NCBI GenBank assembly: GCA_023376005.1
Contig: CM042139.1
Coordinates: forward strand, 144,096,436 to 144,160,435
Length of the DNA stretch: 64,000 bases
Direction: 5' to 3'
DNA from: Doryteuthis pealeii
Taxonomy: Eukaryota; Mollusca; Cephalopoda; Myopsida; Loliginidae
This document shows positions 41,131 to 56,693 of the stretch, one piece after another. The translations under genes and the position numbers were made by a program. Within the stretch, counting starts at the first letter, position 1; the number at the start of each line of letters is the position of its first letter. The notes under the pieces are model-generated. The model saw only the letters and a program-made list of their open reading frames with translations, was not told the origin of the DNA and searched no databases.

Positions 41131-43720
41131 TGGCCAGAGTAATATTATTATTATTATTATTATTATTATATTATTATTATTATTATCATTATCATTTCAC
41201 ACCAGCGGAGTGAGTGACACAAGTCTCTTCAGGTCTCCAGGATTTCTGAGATATTCTAGCCGATTTCAATGTTGTTATCTGGATCGCTAATTCTTCCTGT
41301 GATTTCCAATTCTTACAAATCTTTTCTAAAGTTTTCTAAATGGGGCGTCCGATTCAAGTGTACCAACTACAAATATATCCACTTTCACCCTCATATCCAA
41401 CACTCTTTCAATTCCTCTAGCAAAGTCACTGGTATTTGTCTATTTCGTTTTCTTCATCGCCACCCTGTGATCTGATAGAACTGCCAAAATCTACCAATTT
41501 GCAATTCTTCTCGTTAATTTAATACTAGGTCTGGTCTTCTGGTGGGATAGGCGATACGTCTTTTATTCTCAAATTCCCAGATAATATTTTTTTATTGTTT
41601 CATCCTTTCCACTTACCGATTACATTTTTGACGTGTCATTATATACTACCCCAGGCAATCACCCTTAAAAATGGTTCATGAGAAAGTTCCAGTAACCTAT
41701 AAGATTTATTATCTGTCCATATCATGGATCAATTGTGATAAAGAATATTTCTTTAATTTAAAGAAATCCATGCTATTTAAGAAGTTATGTCGGCCATAAA
41801 AATTGAGAATCGTGAATTAAGTTTAATTCTATTTCTTATCAATTGAAATTTCATATTTTCCCCTCAATATCGGTTATCCGTTAATATTTTCCTTTGCATG
41901 ACTGGAAGAAAATATACCATTAATTCAATATAATTTAATCAAGTATTAAATGTATATGTTTATTAAGTCAGAATTTTACGTCTTCACCTTTATTTAGTTA
42001 TTTACTTGTCAAAATCCCTCCATGGTCTACCAGTTTTTTTTACCAGTTTTCTTTTTAACCACTCCATTGTTTATATTTTTACAAAGTCTTAGACCACATC
42101 TGACTGGAACAACCCAATGTACTTTTAATCAACACCTCACTATCGATTGCCTTAATGAATTAGATTTACTATTCTTTTCCTCGTTTTAATTTGACAGTTT
42201 GTTGTTGGAATCATGTTTTCCTTCTTTAATTAGGTATGACCCAACCACTTGTGAAGTGCCTAAAAATCTACCACCCTACAAGTCGAAAGTGTAACAATTT
42301 CATATCTTTGATTTTCTGATGAGTTATTTGTCATGAAGTACATGCCAAATTCAAAAGATTTCGTCCTATAAATTCCTTCTCTTACACTGGCTAGTTCTTG
42401 TATTCCAAATATTTATCTTTGTATTAATATTATCCAGGTGTTCATATCTTAACCAGAATGTTCAGCTATTAAAGATAAATAATGTCCCTGCGTCTATCTG
42501 TTAGCTCTTATTACTGCTACTCCTAAAAAATGGTATAAGTTTTCCCCGTATTAATGTCAAAGCTAAATGAAAATTCTCGCGGTTTTGTTTCATCTAAACT
42601 CCCCAACAAGTGGCATGAATGGAGTACATAATACAACAAACGCCTTGTCGATGGTGACAAAAGTTATATATTAAAAAAAATGTATTTACAACCGCTTAAG
42701 CAAAGGAATATAATTCGACCACAAGGTACACGTTTGGTACATCCGCTGATTTTTTAGTGGTAATGGATCTGCGAGACTATTGTTTACAAACTATTACACC
42801 ACAATTTGACACCTTCTTGACTCTCGAACTCAGTTGCCACATGGCAGTATGTGTCATAATTATGGGGCATCTAGCGAGGATCGATATTCGCCATTAAGTG
42901 GTAATGGATCTGCAAGACTAGCTTGACTACATTACACCAAGCTGATACGCCATATATGGGTTTAAAGGATATCTTTACTTCCAAACTCTGACAAATTAGG
43001 AGGAGGAGAAAGGTAAGATATATACACACATCATAAAACCAATAAAAACTGTATTCACTCGAACTGAAGGACCCCCACAAATATTATCATTGCATTGCAA
43101 ATTGGACTGGAATTCTTTATTCTCAAACACTTCTAAAGTATTGCTTCACGTTATATTCACTATGACGTGCTGCTTTTTTGCTTTGTTTTCTTTGGGTGGA
43201 GGGGGTTACAGTTATATTGCAAGCATAAGAATCTTCTGTCAATATAGACATCTAATTTAGAAAAACTGTTCAACTAACGATTAGATAAATAGGCACCCTT
43301 GATTACAATTAGAAAATTTGATATCTGTATTCAGAACAATTTAATGAACGCGCCAAATAATGACGCTATTCGACATATAGGTTGCCTAATCGGCACCGAT
43401 ACAATGTTCAACCATTATGCGATACCGATCATCCAATCGGATCTAATCTATAATTGATGAGTTAAAGCAGGAGTCACAAACGGAACACAGTGAGAAATAA
43501 AATCATACTCTATATCGAGATGTTTTATCAGCAGATTCAACTATAAGTCAATTCATGGCAGGAATTTAATTCATTTGTAAATGTTTGATTGTAATCGTAA
43601 CACTATTTTCAATATTCACCTTTTTAATGCATTTTTTTTTCTTATTAAATCATTTTATTGCCCAGTTTATTGTTGAAAGTATTCCTATCTAACAACTAAT
43701 TACTCTATATACAATGTATA

Positions 43721-43990
43721 GGTAATTTTCTACTTTAGTTGTTAAATTCCTAGCAATAAGGCAATTAGAGTAACCTCCCGTAACTTTCACTTTGAAACAA
43801 GCCGGTAACTATTTTGAAAGTCTCCGTACGAAATAAACAATCTTTAGAAACTTTTTCGAGAACAATACAACTGCATGCTTTAACACAAAAATATCATAAA
43901 ATGTGTTCTTAATAACAATTAAGTTCATTTCAGATAATGCGCACGCACAATTTTATGCTCGGAATTTAGCCAACTAAAGGTGAAATTACT
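43721..43990. mobile_element. TIR element (MITE), copy B
   Basis: Equivalent of 10,221-10,493. The right octamer caattata is intact (43,991-43,998); the left has an inserted G. This region marks the change from indel-dense to indel-poor agreement with copy A. Confidence 0.75.
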
Positions 43991-44927
43991 CAATTATATA
44001 TGGTATAAAGTATTCCTATCTAATTCAAATAATTAATACACAACTATAGGTTTCAACACATCATTGGACAATGTGGTCCAGTAAGGACCATTACTTCCTA
44101 TGTTTTACAAACGTTGAGGAAGGCCTGGTTACACCAGTGTAATAGGAAAAAAGGCTGTGGGTCAGTTAAATGTAGGGTGTCAACTGTAAGTATGCCACCC
44201 GCGTAACCCTTTTGAAATTGCTTAGATTCCGTCGACATTCCTCTTCAGGGGCACCTCGGGTACCAGACATTAAACCCAGCTCTCATCCCTTTTAGACGAG
44301 GAGAAAAAGTTCTGCATGGAAAGAAGGCTAGTGGAATTAAGCTTTTACTTATTATGTGTTCCCTTGACGAAAGTCGAGAAGTGACGGCCTTGTAGAGCCA
44401 GCCACACTTTTTTTGATAAACTGATAACAGAAAAATGGCGCTCAATAGACCACAGCTTTCACCCCCATAAAATCGCTACTCAGATTTGTAATTCTCCTAG
44501 ACCGGTTACCCATCAAAGCTAGAAAGCATTGTCTATCCTAAAATTTTACTCAGTTGAAAAAGAAAAGATGGATCGATTCCTTTCTCCAGAGCATTAGCAC
44601 AAATTCAGACGCAAGCAGCCTCGTTCAGGATATATAAGGAAATCCACTGGTAATAAGGGATGATTATATCTGGGATCATCGAAATCTCATTGTACAATCA
44701 TACCTGTATATCTATTGTAGGTGCAATTATATATACTCATACGAGGATTTTTATAAATCCCTAAAACGAGCTCTAATGTACAATAATCAATAGATTAAAT
44801 TGTATACAGAGAATATTTGACTTTCAAAGAAAGAAAAAACTTAACAAACCCGTCATCCCGTTATATTTTTATTTTCAAACAGAAACTCAAAAGAGAGTTT
44901 TACAAAATACAGGGATCCTCCTGTGTG

Positions 44928-45023
<96 letters not shown>

Positions 45024-45509
45024 ATGTATATGTGGTGTGTATATGTGTGTGTGTATGTGTATGTGTATGTGTGTGTATGTGTGTATGTGTATTGATAGGC
45101 TCTACCGTATAAAGGCCAAACACTTGAAAACCATGTATTACCCACTCAAGCTATTTGTTTATAGTGTGACGACCTACGTAGAACCAGCCACACTATTTGG
45201 AGAAGCTGATAACAGAGGAAGTGTGTCTTGATGTGCACAGATTCTAAAGGGAAAAAAGGTTTGAATTATGAGTTTTTCCTTCTAAACCGGTTGCTTGATA
45301 GAAAGTCTGCTCTACTATTTTACACATATCTGCGGTAAAAGAACAGATGCATTCACGCTCTTTCCTCATAGCATTAGCATCAAGTAAAACACATCAGCCT
45401 CGTCCAGAATCTGAACCAATTCAAACTTTCCTTGCAAGCATCGTAAATACAATTGATTAGTGAAATAAATCTTTAATTAGGACTACGCCTATTCTAGTAG
45501 TGACATCCC

Positions 45510-45733
45510 AAACGAATTTAACAGGTTGAATTCAGAGTTTTCCTTCTCCTGGATCGTTGTCTAACCAAGGTAATGAGTCCAGTCTGCCCTACCATTAACC
45601 ATACCTGGTGGGAGAGTAGTTGGATTCATACCTTTGCAAGGGTATTAGCGCTATGTGAACTGTAGCTTCGTCCAGGATTTGATCTCGGGTCGACGAGTCC
45701 ATTTCCTACGACTCTAACCATTACACCACGAAC
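45510..45733 (-). mobile_element. Near full-length SINE, copy B
   Basis: Equivalent of 12,040-12,270. The A-box region and gatttgatctcgg (B-box reverse) are preserved. Confidence 0.88.
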
Positions 45734-48700
45734 TTTCAACTAAAAGCAAAAACGAGTAACGCTCATTTTTTATTTTACTGTCTCCCCATTGGGATTACTC
45801 TGTATGAATATCTCTAAAAAGGGCCTTTCTAATTCCATATTACATCTCGTCTGAAGCAACATGCTTTCTTAGCTGGAAACACTGATCTTCTGTGGTTCTG
45901 TGGGTAGTGTCAGTCGGTTTTGATTAAATATCACTGCCGCAAATAGATAGGTCATCATTAAGTGAAGTCGAATAGCTTCAACGTTTGTTCGCCAACTGCT
46001 ACAATCATTTTATGGAAGCCTCGTTATATAATGTTTATAATCGTAGGAAAAGGACCTGGCGAAACAGAGAGTTCAAATCCTGGTCCAGACTTTTTCATAT
46101 AGCGCTAATACACTTGGAAAAGACATTCTCCTTCAGCTATGGGTTAATAGCTAAGTAGGGCGGACTGGGCTAACTTTGGTTAGGCAATTGGTCTAGGAGA
46201 ACGAAAACCTCTGAACTCCGCTTAAAAATTGACATTGTGTCGCATCCTGTTTGGGTGGAATGGTTTGGGTAAATACAATCATTTATATACTAAAGATGGA
46301 AAAGACAACCCAAGATTATTGTGTAGTAAAAACATTCACATGTACCAAAGTTAGGAAAATATATAATGTATCTGGTATTTAAAATCATATTATTTACGAT
46401 ATTAAGGAGATCCTTACTAATATTACTCTCATAATTTCCAAAAATAACCTTTCGCTATTTTGTCGCTAAAATCTAGTGGGCTTGAATATGCCAGATCCCC
46501 CGTCCTGGTCAGTAGCAGTCCCGTCGTCGAAAGAAGACAGATGTTAAACACTTCAGGCTGAACCAAAATATCTGTCCCGAACTTCACGATAATAATCAAG
46601 TTTTATCTTCAAAGGAATTCGGAATTTACATGGAAGTAATTAAAAATGAATACTTAAAAACATATATGTACATTGTTCCCATATAAAAAAAAATAATACT
46701 CACACAAAAATTATTCAAATTATTATTTATTACCAAAATAATATATAAACAGAACGACCGTTCAACTCACCCCCGCTATTTATTTTATTGTTTGCTTATG
46801 TTAATTATAACTAGCAGAGCTACTCGGCGTTGACGGAATTTTAAAATGTTAAAAATAAATCTCTTAATAATACAAACGAAAAGAATAATGAAAATAAGAC
46901 TAAAAAACACGAATATATAAAGAATAATCAAACGAATTTAGAGAAAAAGAATTTTATATTTATCTGTATATAAATATTTATATACAGATAAATATAAAAT
47001 GTTTTCTCTAAATTTTTTTTATTATCTTTTATTCTTTATATAATCTAGTTTTTAAGTCTTATTTATATTATCATTTTTGTATTTTACTTTTGCCTTTTAT
47101 TATGTTTTATCCTTTATTTGTTTTATTGTTTAATCACTTTAAAAATATTTTTAATATATCACTGATTTATAGCCTGATTATATTATTTATTTTTTTCTTA
47201 TGGAAAGAGACGGGTAAAATTCTTTTAACCACCTATCAGACAAAAAATAGGGTTTGGATTTTCTGAACTTTAGTCTTTGCTGGTGTGGACAATATTTTTC
47301 TGTATAAAAGGGGTGTGCGCTCAGTTAATGTATAAACAGAATCTTATAAAGATAGAGAGGGGGGGGAAGAGAGAGATTCAGCATTACCTTTTATCACAGA
47401 AGTCCCCGAAAACTCATCAGCTATATTTTGTTACGGACTCGTTCTGCATAATTTGCTACAATTTCTTGTTACCCTCGTAAAATTCCCATTATAATTATCC
47501 TAACTAACCGAACCTTGAAACAACCACAAAAGATTACAGATCAACATAGAATTCTTTATATGTATTGCTTACAAATATAATAATGTTCTATTGTATGAAA
47601 ATAATTGTCGTAGACACCTAATAGTATTCAAACAATATATTGTCGATATTCTTTCTGCAGTGTGTAAAACCAATATACATTGTACAGAGCGGCTCCAGAC
47701 AGTTAATTTATCAGAATTCGCTGCGTTATTGAGACGAATAATCATTTTCTGTTTCCTTCAAACTTTGGTAAATAAATTATTATCTAAATAGTTACGTTTG
47801 CAAAATGTGGATATCCTACTGGTTATTGTATATTTACTATAAATAATTATATATATGTACAAATCTTTTGTCCAATAGATATACATACCAAATTTGGTCA
47901 CCCCACACCAAATCGTTTGGCTATGTATAGAGAAGATACAAACTAACCCGTCCAAACTAATGATATTCAATATTTGATACAAATATACATTTAATAATAT
48001 GCATGCATAAACAATGATATTATGTAAACTATGTGTTCATTTCATTATTCTATTATATACATATAACATGTATGGGAACGTGCTGGCGTAACGGCTAACG
48101 TCTTTAGAATAGAATCGGTGACCCGATTTCAAATCCTGGACGAGGTTGTTTGCATTTTACTTCATGCTAATATCTTTGGTAAAACATGAATCCCTCTATT
48201 CTCCCCAACTATTGTAAAAATATAAAGGTAGTCTGGGTTATTTAGACTTTATTAGGCAACTAGTCTAGAAAAAAGAAACCTCTGAATTCAAACTATCACT
48301 CTCCGCTTATAAATTATCCTTGGAGGTTTGAGGAAGCTGGAGAACATTTCATTGCTATTACTCTCAGTCCATTCTAGCCATGGGAGGTAGTATCTGTTAG
48401 GGTATCACATCTATAAGTCAAATATATCTGTTTGAAAATTATTCATATATTATTGCACATGGTTCGATAGGACCATGTGCAAAAATGTCTTAAGAAACAG
48501 CTTCACAATAATGTAAATATCAACGTACAATGAACGCGATTCTCTAACCTCTAGACATACAATAATCCTATGGGATTAAAATCAATCAGATCGGGGTATC
48601 AGGTGGGAAGGCTGGAAATTAGATGTGCTCTAGGTCTCTTTATTCTTCTTTCCTTCCAATTCAATGAATATTTGTAACCCGATTCACCTGCTGACTCGTA

Positions 48701-50010
48701 TAGTAAAAACATAACCTTAAGTACGTCCTAGTTGATTAGATCTATCCCTTTATTTCGTGAGGCTAATGATATTTCAACTGTATTAACATATAGATAATTA
48801 CGGGTGTGACATATATGAACTATTGCTTGGTAGTTTCAAATGATCATTAATACCATGATGAAGAATTTTCCTTTACTTCTAGTATTCCTCATCGTCTTCT
48901 TCATAATTACTAAATATATTTTCCCAGCCTTGCCCGGGTTATATAGTATCTGGTTAAATTTAAATATATACTTTTTTTTTAAATTTCATATTGCTCACCA
49001 CTGGATAGCAGTACTTATCGTTCAATGTGCTTATTGTGAAAACAGAAACGTGTCCATGTTATTAACCCCCATTTACCAATAACGCAATACTAGTACTTTT
49101 TCAAAAGTATTGAGACAATATGAACAGTATTATCAGTAATGCTCTAATAAACAAAAGGGTCTATATAAAATCTATTGGAGTTATAACCCTTAGCCTACTT
49201 ATATTTTTCCTATATTTACTCCTATCACAGCGGATCATTTTGTCTTTAGTGACCTCTAACTGATTTCAAGGTAAATATAGATACCACCAGTGGATACCTC
49301 GTAAAGTTCTACCATATACAGGTTTTGTTTGAACTTGCTATATGGCTTTGTTTTCAATTACATCCCTGGTCTGATGGAGACACCACGGATGTAGAAGATT
49401 TAGATATTTTACAAAAAAGAACAAATATAATAATTATCTATATATAAAGAAATATTATGTATGTATGTATGTATGTTTTTTTTTTGTACAAAGACCGAGC
49501 GTACGTCCTTTTACAAAGGTAAATTGGTAGAGATCAGCATAGACCAAAGGTCAATAAAATCCACACTGTATTCTTGCTCGATAGCGTGGTTAAAAAAGAC
49601 TATCTCATTCTCCGTGAGAAAAATATCGGTCAATCTATATCAGCCGGGTAGCGAGGAAGTATATCACTAGCGCTAGACAAGGGAGATTGTTGTTGCTTCT
49701 GAGGTGGAGAGCCACACTTACCATATGGTATAAATGAATGATATTAAACATTGATTAAAAAGTAAAACATTAATAAAGGGTAAAATAAAAAGCAAATAAA
49801 AGACAAAAGAAAAAGTACAAATAAAAAACAAAATAAACTTAAAAACAAGGGTATAAAGAATAAAAGAAAACTAATATATATAAAAATTATTTATATTAAT
49901 CTACATAAGAGATTAGTCTTTAACTTTTAAAATCCGGGCAACGTTGGGTAGGTCTGCTTGTTTTAATAAAAATATTTCAACCACGTAACTTGAGCAAGAT
50001 ATTTATAAAT

Positions 50011-50108
50011 TGTGGAAAAGTTATGGATCTAGTACGGTTTTGATCTTTATGATCTCATCAGGAAGGTCTTAAGATCGAAACCGTGGTAGATCCATAATTT
50101 TTTCCACA
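50011..50108 (-). ncRNA. Hammerhead-like inverted repeat, copy B
   Basis: Equivalent of 16,568-16,666. The CTGATGA core on the minus strand and the GATC stem are unchanged, and the AAAA substitution is shared, so that substitution is not a random read error. Confidence 0.33.
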
Positions 50109-53100
50109 TTTATTATAGCTCTATTTTATTTAATTAAATTAAGCACCCTTGATGAATTACTTATGCCACTACAATGGAAACGCTCTAACGACACGCGGCA
50201 TTATATTTATATATATATATATATATATATACCACAAATATTTGACCTCTTTTCATGCATTTCAGCAGCCGAAGCACTACAATATACACAAGCGGGTCGA
50301 GACTGTCAATTTCTGACATGAATATCTTTTAGTTGTTTGTCTTTACTTCATCTTTCTCGTATATACAATGGCCATCAAAAAGTCCCACGTTCTTAAACCA
50401 ATTAACGCGCCCGTAGCCATCGTTCTTGTGCGTCGCGCGGTGAAATGAGAGAATGTTTACATATCCATAAAAAAGAAAGAAAAATACCGATAATTCGCCT
50501 GCCTTCAGCCTTTCCCACTATACCTGTAAGAATCACTCTCCAGACCTTACTGCAGCCGGAAAGTTTCATATAATAATTACCATAGTTAAAAAAAAAAAAA
50601 ATAAAGAGAACAAACTCTGAAGCACAAATCCATTTATCTCATTTTAACATGGTCCAAATTCAATCGAGTTTTTGTAAATATATCCAAACATGCAGGACAT
50701 CTCCCTAGTGGCTTATTCTTTATTTTCATGTAGCTTACTAATGATTAAAGAATGAGATAAAAACAACGGGAATTAAGATAAAAAATAATCATAATAATAA
50801 CTAGACAACCCATTGACAAATGGGGTTCCCGTCATAACAGCATGAATAATAATTGAGTGATTGGATTCAAACTAGCATTTGATTTGTTTCCAAAATGAAA
50901 ATTCGAATGATTGAAAAATGACGTTGTTAATAGATTTGACATATCAGAAAATAAACTTTGTAAACTCATTAATGGTTAGTCAATGTCCCGAGTCAATAAT
51001 TTTTGCTGGAAAACTTCAAATTAAAGTGGCTGACACTGGTTACGTATTTTATAGTAAACTGGAAAATCTATTCTTCCCAGAATGCACGTCAATTGCCATA
51101 TATTTCCGACAAGAATATGGAGACACGTGGTGTAATGGTTATCGTAGGAAATGGACTGCGAAACTATTTCAAATTCTGGCTAAGACTGATTGCATTTTAT
51201 ATAGCGCTAATACCATTGCGAAATGTATGCATCCAACTATACTTCCTCTAGCTCTGGGTAAATAGCAGGGCGGACTGACCCCTTTAACCTTGATATGGTA
51301 ACCTGTCTCAGAAAAGGAAAAACGGAATTCAAACCTGTTAAACTTCGCTTATCTTGCTCGTGCAGAGAAGTTGGTCAATGCATATATTTCCGATAAGAAA
51401 TAGACATAATTATATGAAACCATATAATATCAGAAAATGATATAGTGAAATTATCTCTCCCTGCCGCAGAGGGCGAATGGCCATATACGATGTTGGCGCC
51501 AAATTTAAACCCATGATGATAGTTATTTTATCAAAAGGTTGTTAACCAGACGAGTCGCTTTAACAAGCGTCTTTTCACCTCCACCAACCCACTGATCAAG
51601 GGGCTCGTTAAACCAGGCGAGTCACTAAAAGCAAGCGTCCTACACCTTGCCTTATCGAGGGGCCATTCACCAAGCGAGTCGCTCATTCACCCTTCATTAC
51701 CTTTTACTTTTATCGAATGAGATTCAACCAGAAGAGACGCGAGATCCAAGCGCTCCCTATCAGAAGCGAGTAGAACAGTTCTAGCGTTTCTTCACCAGCA
51801 AACAGCGAGAGGTTCACCCAACGATCTTTAACTTCACCTTAACTCAGCAAGATAAGTCTGTCGCAAATGCCACAAATTTTGCAGCAATCTTTTTTGTACT
51901 TTTTTTCAATATATGTTGTTTAATTTCCAACTGTGTTTTGACTTCTTTCATCCTAAATTATTTGCCTGCTACCGGGAGATTTAAGAGCTCCCTATTACAT
52001 GATAATTCCTCTTAAAAATTATGTATAAATACTTAATATTAAATAGGAATACTTAGTACCTAATAACTGTGAATAGATTATTATCATCTTTATCATCAAC
52101 TATGAAAGTGCAATAAAAATAATTGCAATGTAACGTTGAAAATATTGTTTAAAATAGTTATGATTGTAATCAGATATTTGTTAATGAATCAAAATGGTAA
52201 TTAAATAACCCATAATTTCTCTTCGAGACATCTTCAAATTTCATCACTTTATCATTGTTGTAAATATGCATCAAATTCTACAAGAAAGTTTTATCGTGTA
52301 GTATTGAAATGTGCTGTTAATTGTGGAGACAGATAGATAAAGATAACAGGTAACGAACACAACTCAATGCTTTATAAAAAAAACAATGCATTTATCAAAC
52401 AACTTGCATATACAACATACAATATGTAACTTGTAAGATATAAAAATGTGTGAGGTTTACAAATGTGTTACAATTGAAGGCGTAAGGTGTAAGAGGATAT
52501 GGTTTGGTTGCAAAATAATGCTTTGCGTGACTTAACTGTCTCTGGTAGGAATGTTTTGCTAGCTTTGTTTGACGTTACGGGTCACCGGCCCTTCCGTAAG
52601 CTGGCTTCAAAAAAGCAGTCGTTATTCGATGGCCGTCGCAGCGAAAGAGGAAGATTGATGGTATCAACCCTCGAAACTGGCGGCCCAAACTAAGCCTAGT
52701 AACGTGTGCTTTGATTGGTCCGACAAATGCCCTTAGCCAATCACATGAGCTTTCTTATCAGGTGATGGCTAAGACCAATGGACTGTGTATGGTAATATTA
52801 TTTTCTAAATTATCCACAGAGAAAAGAAACACGCAATCGTACATTGTGTGTTATCTATATAAAACTTATATACTTGTATTGGTGTTCTTCATTGTGATAC
52901 TTGAATATTCTGGTGTTGATGTATGGTAAGTGGAAAATTAATTTGATATTTTGTTGTCTATGGTATCACCTTCAGATTTGGTGAGAGTGGCATTTCTTAA
53001 TGTTGTTGGATTATTTGCGGAGTTAAGTTTGGTAAGTTGAGTGTAATATTGAAACTTCTTTCCATATCTAGCCTGCCCAGAGCAGTTACCGCATACTGGT

Positions 53101-54469
53101 TGCCGAGTTACAAGTTTTGGTGGAAGGTTAATAGTAGTAGCAACACTAGTATTTGTTGATCAATTTATTTTTGTGAGTCAAAGAACATTTTGAAGTTACC
53201 TTTTCGGCTTTATTTGTATCACTGTTTCTTGAAGAATTAAATTTTTACTTTCAGGAGTGTTAACATTATTTTCTGTTTGGGCAATTTTCGTTTCTTTGTA
53301 TTTAACTCATTTTTAATATTACTAGGAATGATTTTTATGTTTTGTCATCTTTCTGTGACCTACATCTGGGGATTCATCTTTAGATGGTGTGGTAGATTTT
53401 ACATTGCCCATGTGTTTGGATGCAGTTTAGTGGAATACCCAGGACAAATGCATTTCATCCTTGCTGGAGGGGGACATTTCTTACTCAGTCCTGCCATTAA
53501 GGGCAGTAAGTAAAGAGGTAACTGTGTAATGATAATATTATTTTTAAAGTAAGGGTTAAAAACTGGTAGCTGAGCATCCACTAATTTATTAATACACATG
53601 AAGTTAACGAAAATTATTTCTACCGGTTTATAAAAAGTCGAACCATATTTTACCTACAAACCATTCACTTAAATCATATGTACAAAACGAAAATAGGATT
53701 TGACATTAAATAGCCCACAAGGGTTGATATGCGATTAAGCAAAAATAAACAAACTACAAAAACAAAAATAAAAAAATAAACATTCAAAACTTTCTATGGA
53801 TAACAGTAAGTCAGTTGTTATGAACCTCATTTTTTCCGACAATTCCTCGAAATATCGTCACTTTTATTATTGATTTATAAATATGCCTCGAATTGAAACG
53901 AAATATGGGTTGGTATGCCATTAAAGAAAAAGGAAATCATAAATACAGTTGTTCCTTAACGTATGAGTACCCAACTGACGATATTTCCGAGTTACAAGCT
54001 GTCACACGACCAACTATGTGCTTTGAGTTGAGGCTAAAATTGGAGGTATGAATAAGCTTCCGATACACTTATATTAATAAGTTAAAAAAAACAGAACATT
54101 TAAGTTTTCAAATTTATATGCAAAGAAAAATATTTATAGAAAGAATAAACATTACAACATATTACAGCCCAGAATTAATACATTTATGGTAGTATCTTTT
54201 TGTACAATTTTGTGCTATATCAATCAATTGCTATTTTACTTATCAAAAAAAAAAAATGCAACATAAAATTAAGGTGTTTTTTGAGGAACTAGAAAGGGAT
54301 TAATGGCATTTTCAGTTTATTTCAATGGGAAAATTGATTTAATATACCAATGAATTGAGTTACGAGGGAACGAATTAAACTCGTAAGTAAAGGTACCACT
54401 GTATATGCCCCGAATTCTATAAGAAGCAGTATGGTTTTATATACCTTTAAATAGGAAAATGATCAAGGG

Positions 54470-54690
54470 TCTATTTAGCTCAGTTAGTAGATTCTAGGTT
54501 CCGATACCGTCCTCACAACTTAGGCGTATGAGTAGCACAGGGATCTGTGCGGTAAAGTGATGAGCTGGTGGCGGATCTGGCGCTTCAGCTCAGAGCGCAA
54601 AATAATCTCTTTGTCTAGCGCTAGTGAAAAGGGGATAAACCCTCGTTGTCTGGTTGATACCGACTTTAGGACACTCCTACGACTTTACTT
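54470..54690 (+). mobile_element. SINE second family, copy B
   Basis: Equivalent of 21,096-21,330 with one-base changes around the B box (ggttccgataccg). Confidence 0.8.
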
Positions 54691-56639
54691 TTTTCAAATT
54701 TAAACACAAACAAGCTGAAACTATTTTGTGACTTTCAAACTTGGTAAATTTATATGACACACATTCCAAGTAATCGATAAAAGAAAATTAACTGTGTGAA
54801 AATGGTGGGAAGAGAATTACTCATTAACACATTCTAGTATCGATGTTTGCATGTAACAAGATTGTAGGCGTGCTATGAAAGGTTAGTAGCGTTCGTTTTA
54901 ATGAACATTTTAATTAAAGACCGACTATATTAAACGAACAAAAAGTATGCCATGTTAATAGGTATTCACTTGAATTTTGACGAGGAATTAAAAAAAAATC
55001 TCTTGATTAGTTACATTTACTTCTACGTACTTCAACGAAAGTTTCATCTTGGAGAACACGTCAAAGACTCAAAAGAAAAGTCGTATTAAAGATAAGATCA
55101 GAGAGATCTCAAACTACTTGAGCAAAGTCAGCAGAATATACTGTTTAACTTCCATAGTTTAATTAGAAATAACCATCAAAGACTAAATGAATGTAACATG
55201 CTTATATATCTACAATATAAATGGCAATTTCTGTGTGAGTATAATCTGTTGGCGCCTGCACCAGTGATCCGATTAGGATGAAAATTTATACACGTTAATG
55301 CTATATTCAGGAACAGGACCGGATAATTGGATTTCAATTAAATTAATAGAACTCTTTACAGCAGAGGAGGATAGAAGTCGTTTCAGTGAAAAGGGGCAGG
55401 GGAGTAGTAGTTACGTTGAAATTAAGTAACCGCGAGAATACGTCAACTACATTACGAATGCTCAATCTAATTGTTTTTTTTTAAATACTCATTATGAAAT
55501 ACAATAATCAAAAAGGTTATCGTAAAAAAATAATATGAAATTTTTACTTTATTGTTAATACATGAGCAATATTTAAAGGAATTATTTAAAAGAATTAGAG
55601 TATGTGTTCTAGTAAAATAACATAAACGGGCAATATTTAAGGGAATTAAAAAAGGGCGGTGGAATTTAATGAATTTAAATGTTAGTGAAAATTGTGTATG
55701 GATATCCAGGTTCGCTAGTATTTTCAGGTGCACACTGGGAACTGCGATAATCTTACCTTTCCGGGTATTGCCAGTATAATATATATATCTATATATTCTA
55801 AAAGAATAAGAACTTTTATGTAAAATGAGTGAGGATGAGGTTTTTATGTTTTGTGATATAAAAATAAAAACAAATGAAACTCCTCTTACCGGGCTAGGAA
55901 AAGAAATGGCGTCCGAAGGTTAAATTTCTTTATAAGAGTACAGACCGGGAAGGTGGTTGTGGAGAGGAGTGAAGTAATAAATGAGCCGAATTTTCTTGAC
56001 AGTAGTGTGAGCGACTTGATTGCGAGCAGACCGTGAGCAGACAGAAAAATTTGAGTAGAGATTTCACATGTTTGTTTATTTATTGTCCACTTTCCATTTT
56101 TATTGACTCGTTACTTTCTTTACCCAACACCCAGTCAACGACAGTCAAGGTTCACACCTTTTTTTGATTTTCAGTGGTTGGGCAAAATAAAAATAGCCTT
56201 TTTCATTTCAAAATTCCGCTAAAGTACCTTTTACTGTATGGAAGAAATAGTTTAAAATTGATATTAAAAACAATAAACTGAAATAAAGTGCATCCAAGTA
56301 GAAGATTTTAAAAAGATTATCTTTGAAATTAAAGCAAGAAATACATTATTACCTAAGTATGTTTCCAGATTGATCGGGCTCTGATCTAACTAACCCCACT
56401 AACCACGTTTATTTTATTTCATCCATTTTGTTTTATTTTTTTCTTCTTTATGATAAACAATATCAACGAAATGTATTTTGAGGCATAGAATTAGATCAAT
56501 GAAATTTGGATCAGCTGAAGTCAAGAATGAAAACGATACATTATGAAAGATTTGTGTTGCTTTGCAAGATATAATGGAATGTTGACTAATTCGGAGTTCA
56601 ACAAACCCGATCCCTGGAGTGGCCACTGATTATATATAT

Positions 56640-56693
<54 letters not shown>

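Noticed and set aside
41142..41187. A CRISPR-like or regulatory repeat array
   Set aside because: It is a plain (ATT)n microsatellite adjoining a LINE end; there are no spacers.
48840..49082. 80-codon hydrophobic frame resembling a small membrane protein
   Set aside because: It is interrupted in copy A by one extra T. AT-rich sequence easily gives hydrophobic frames, and no homologue was recognised.
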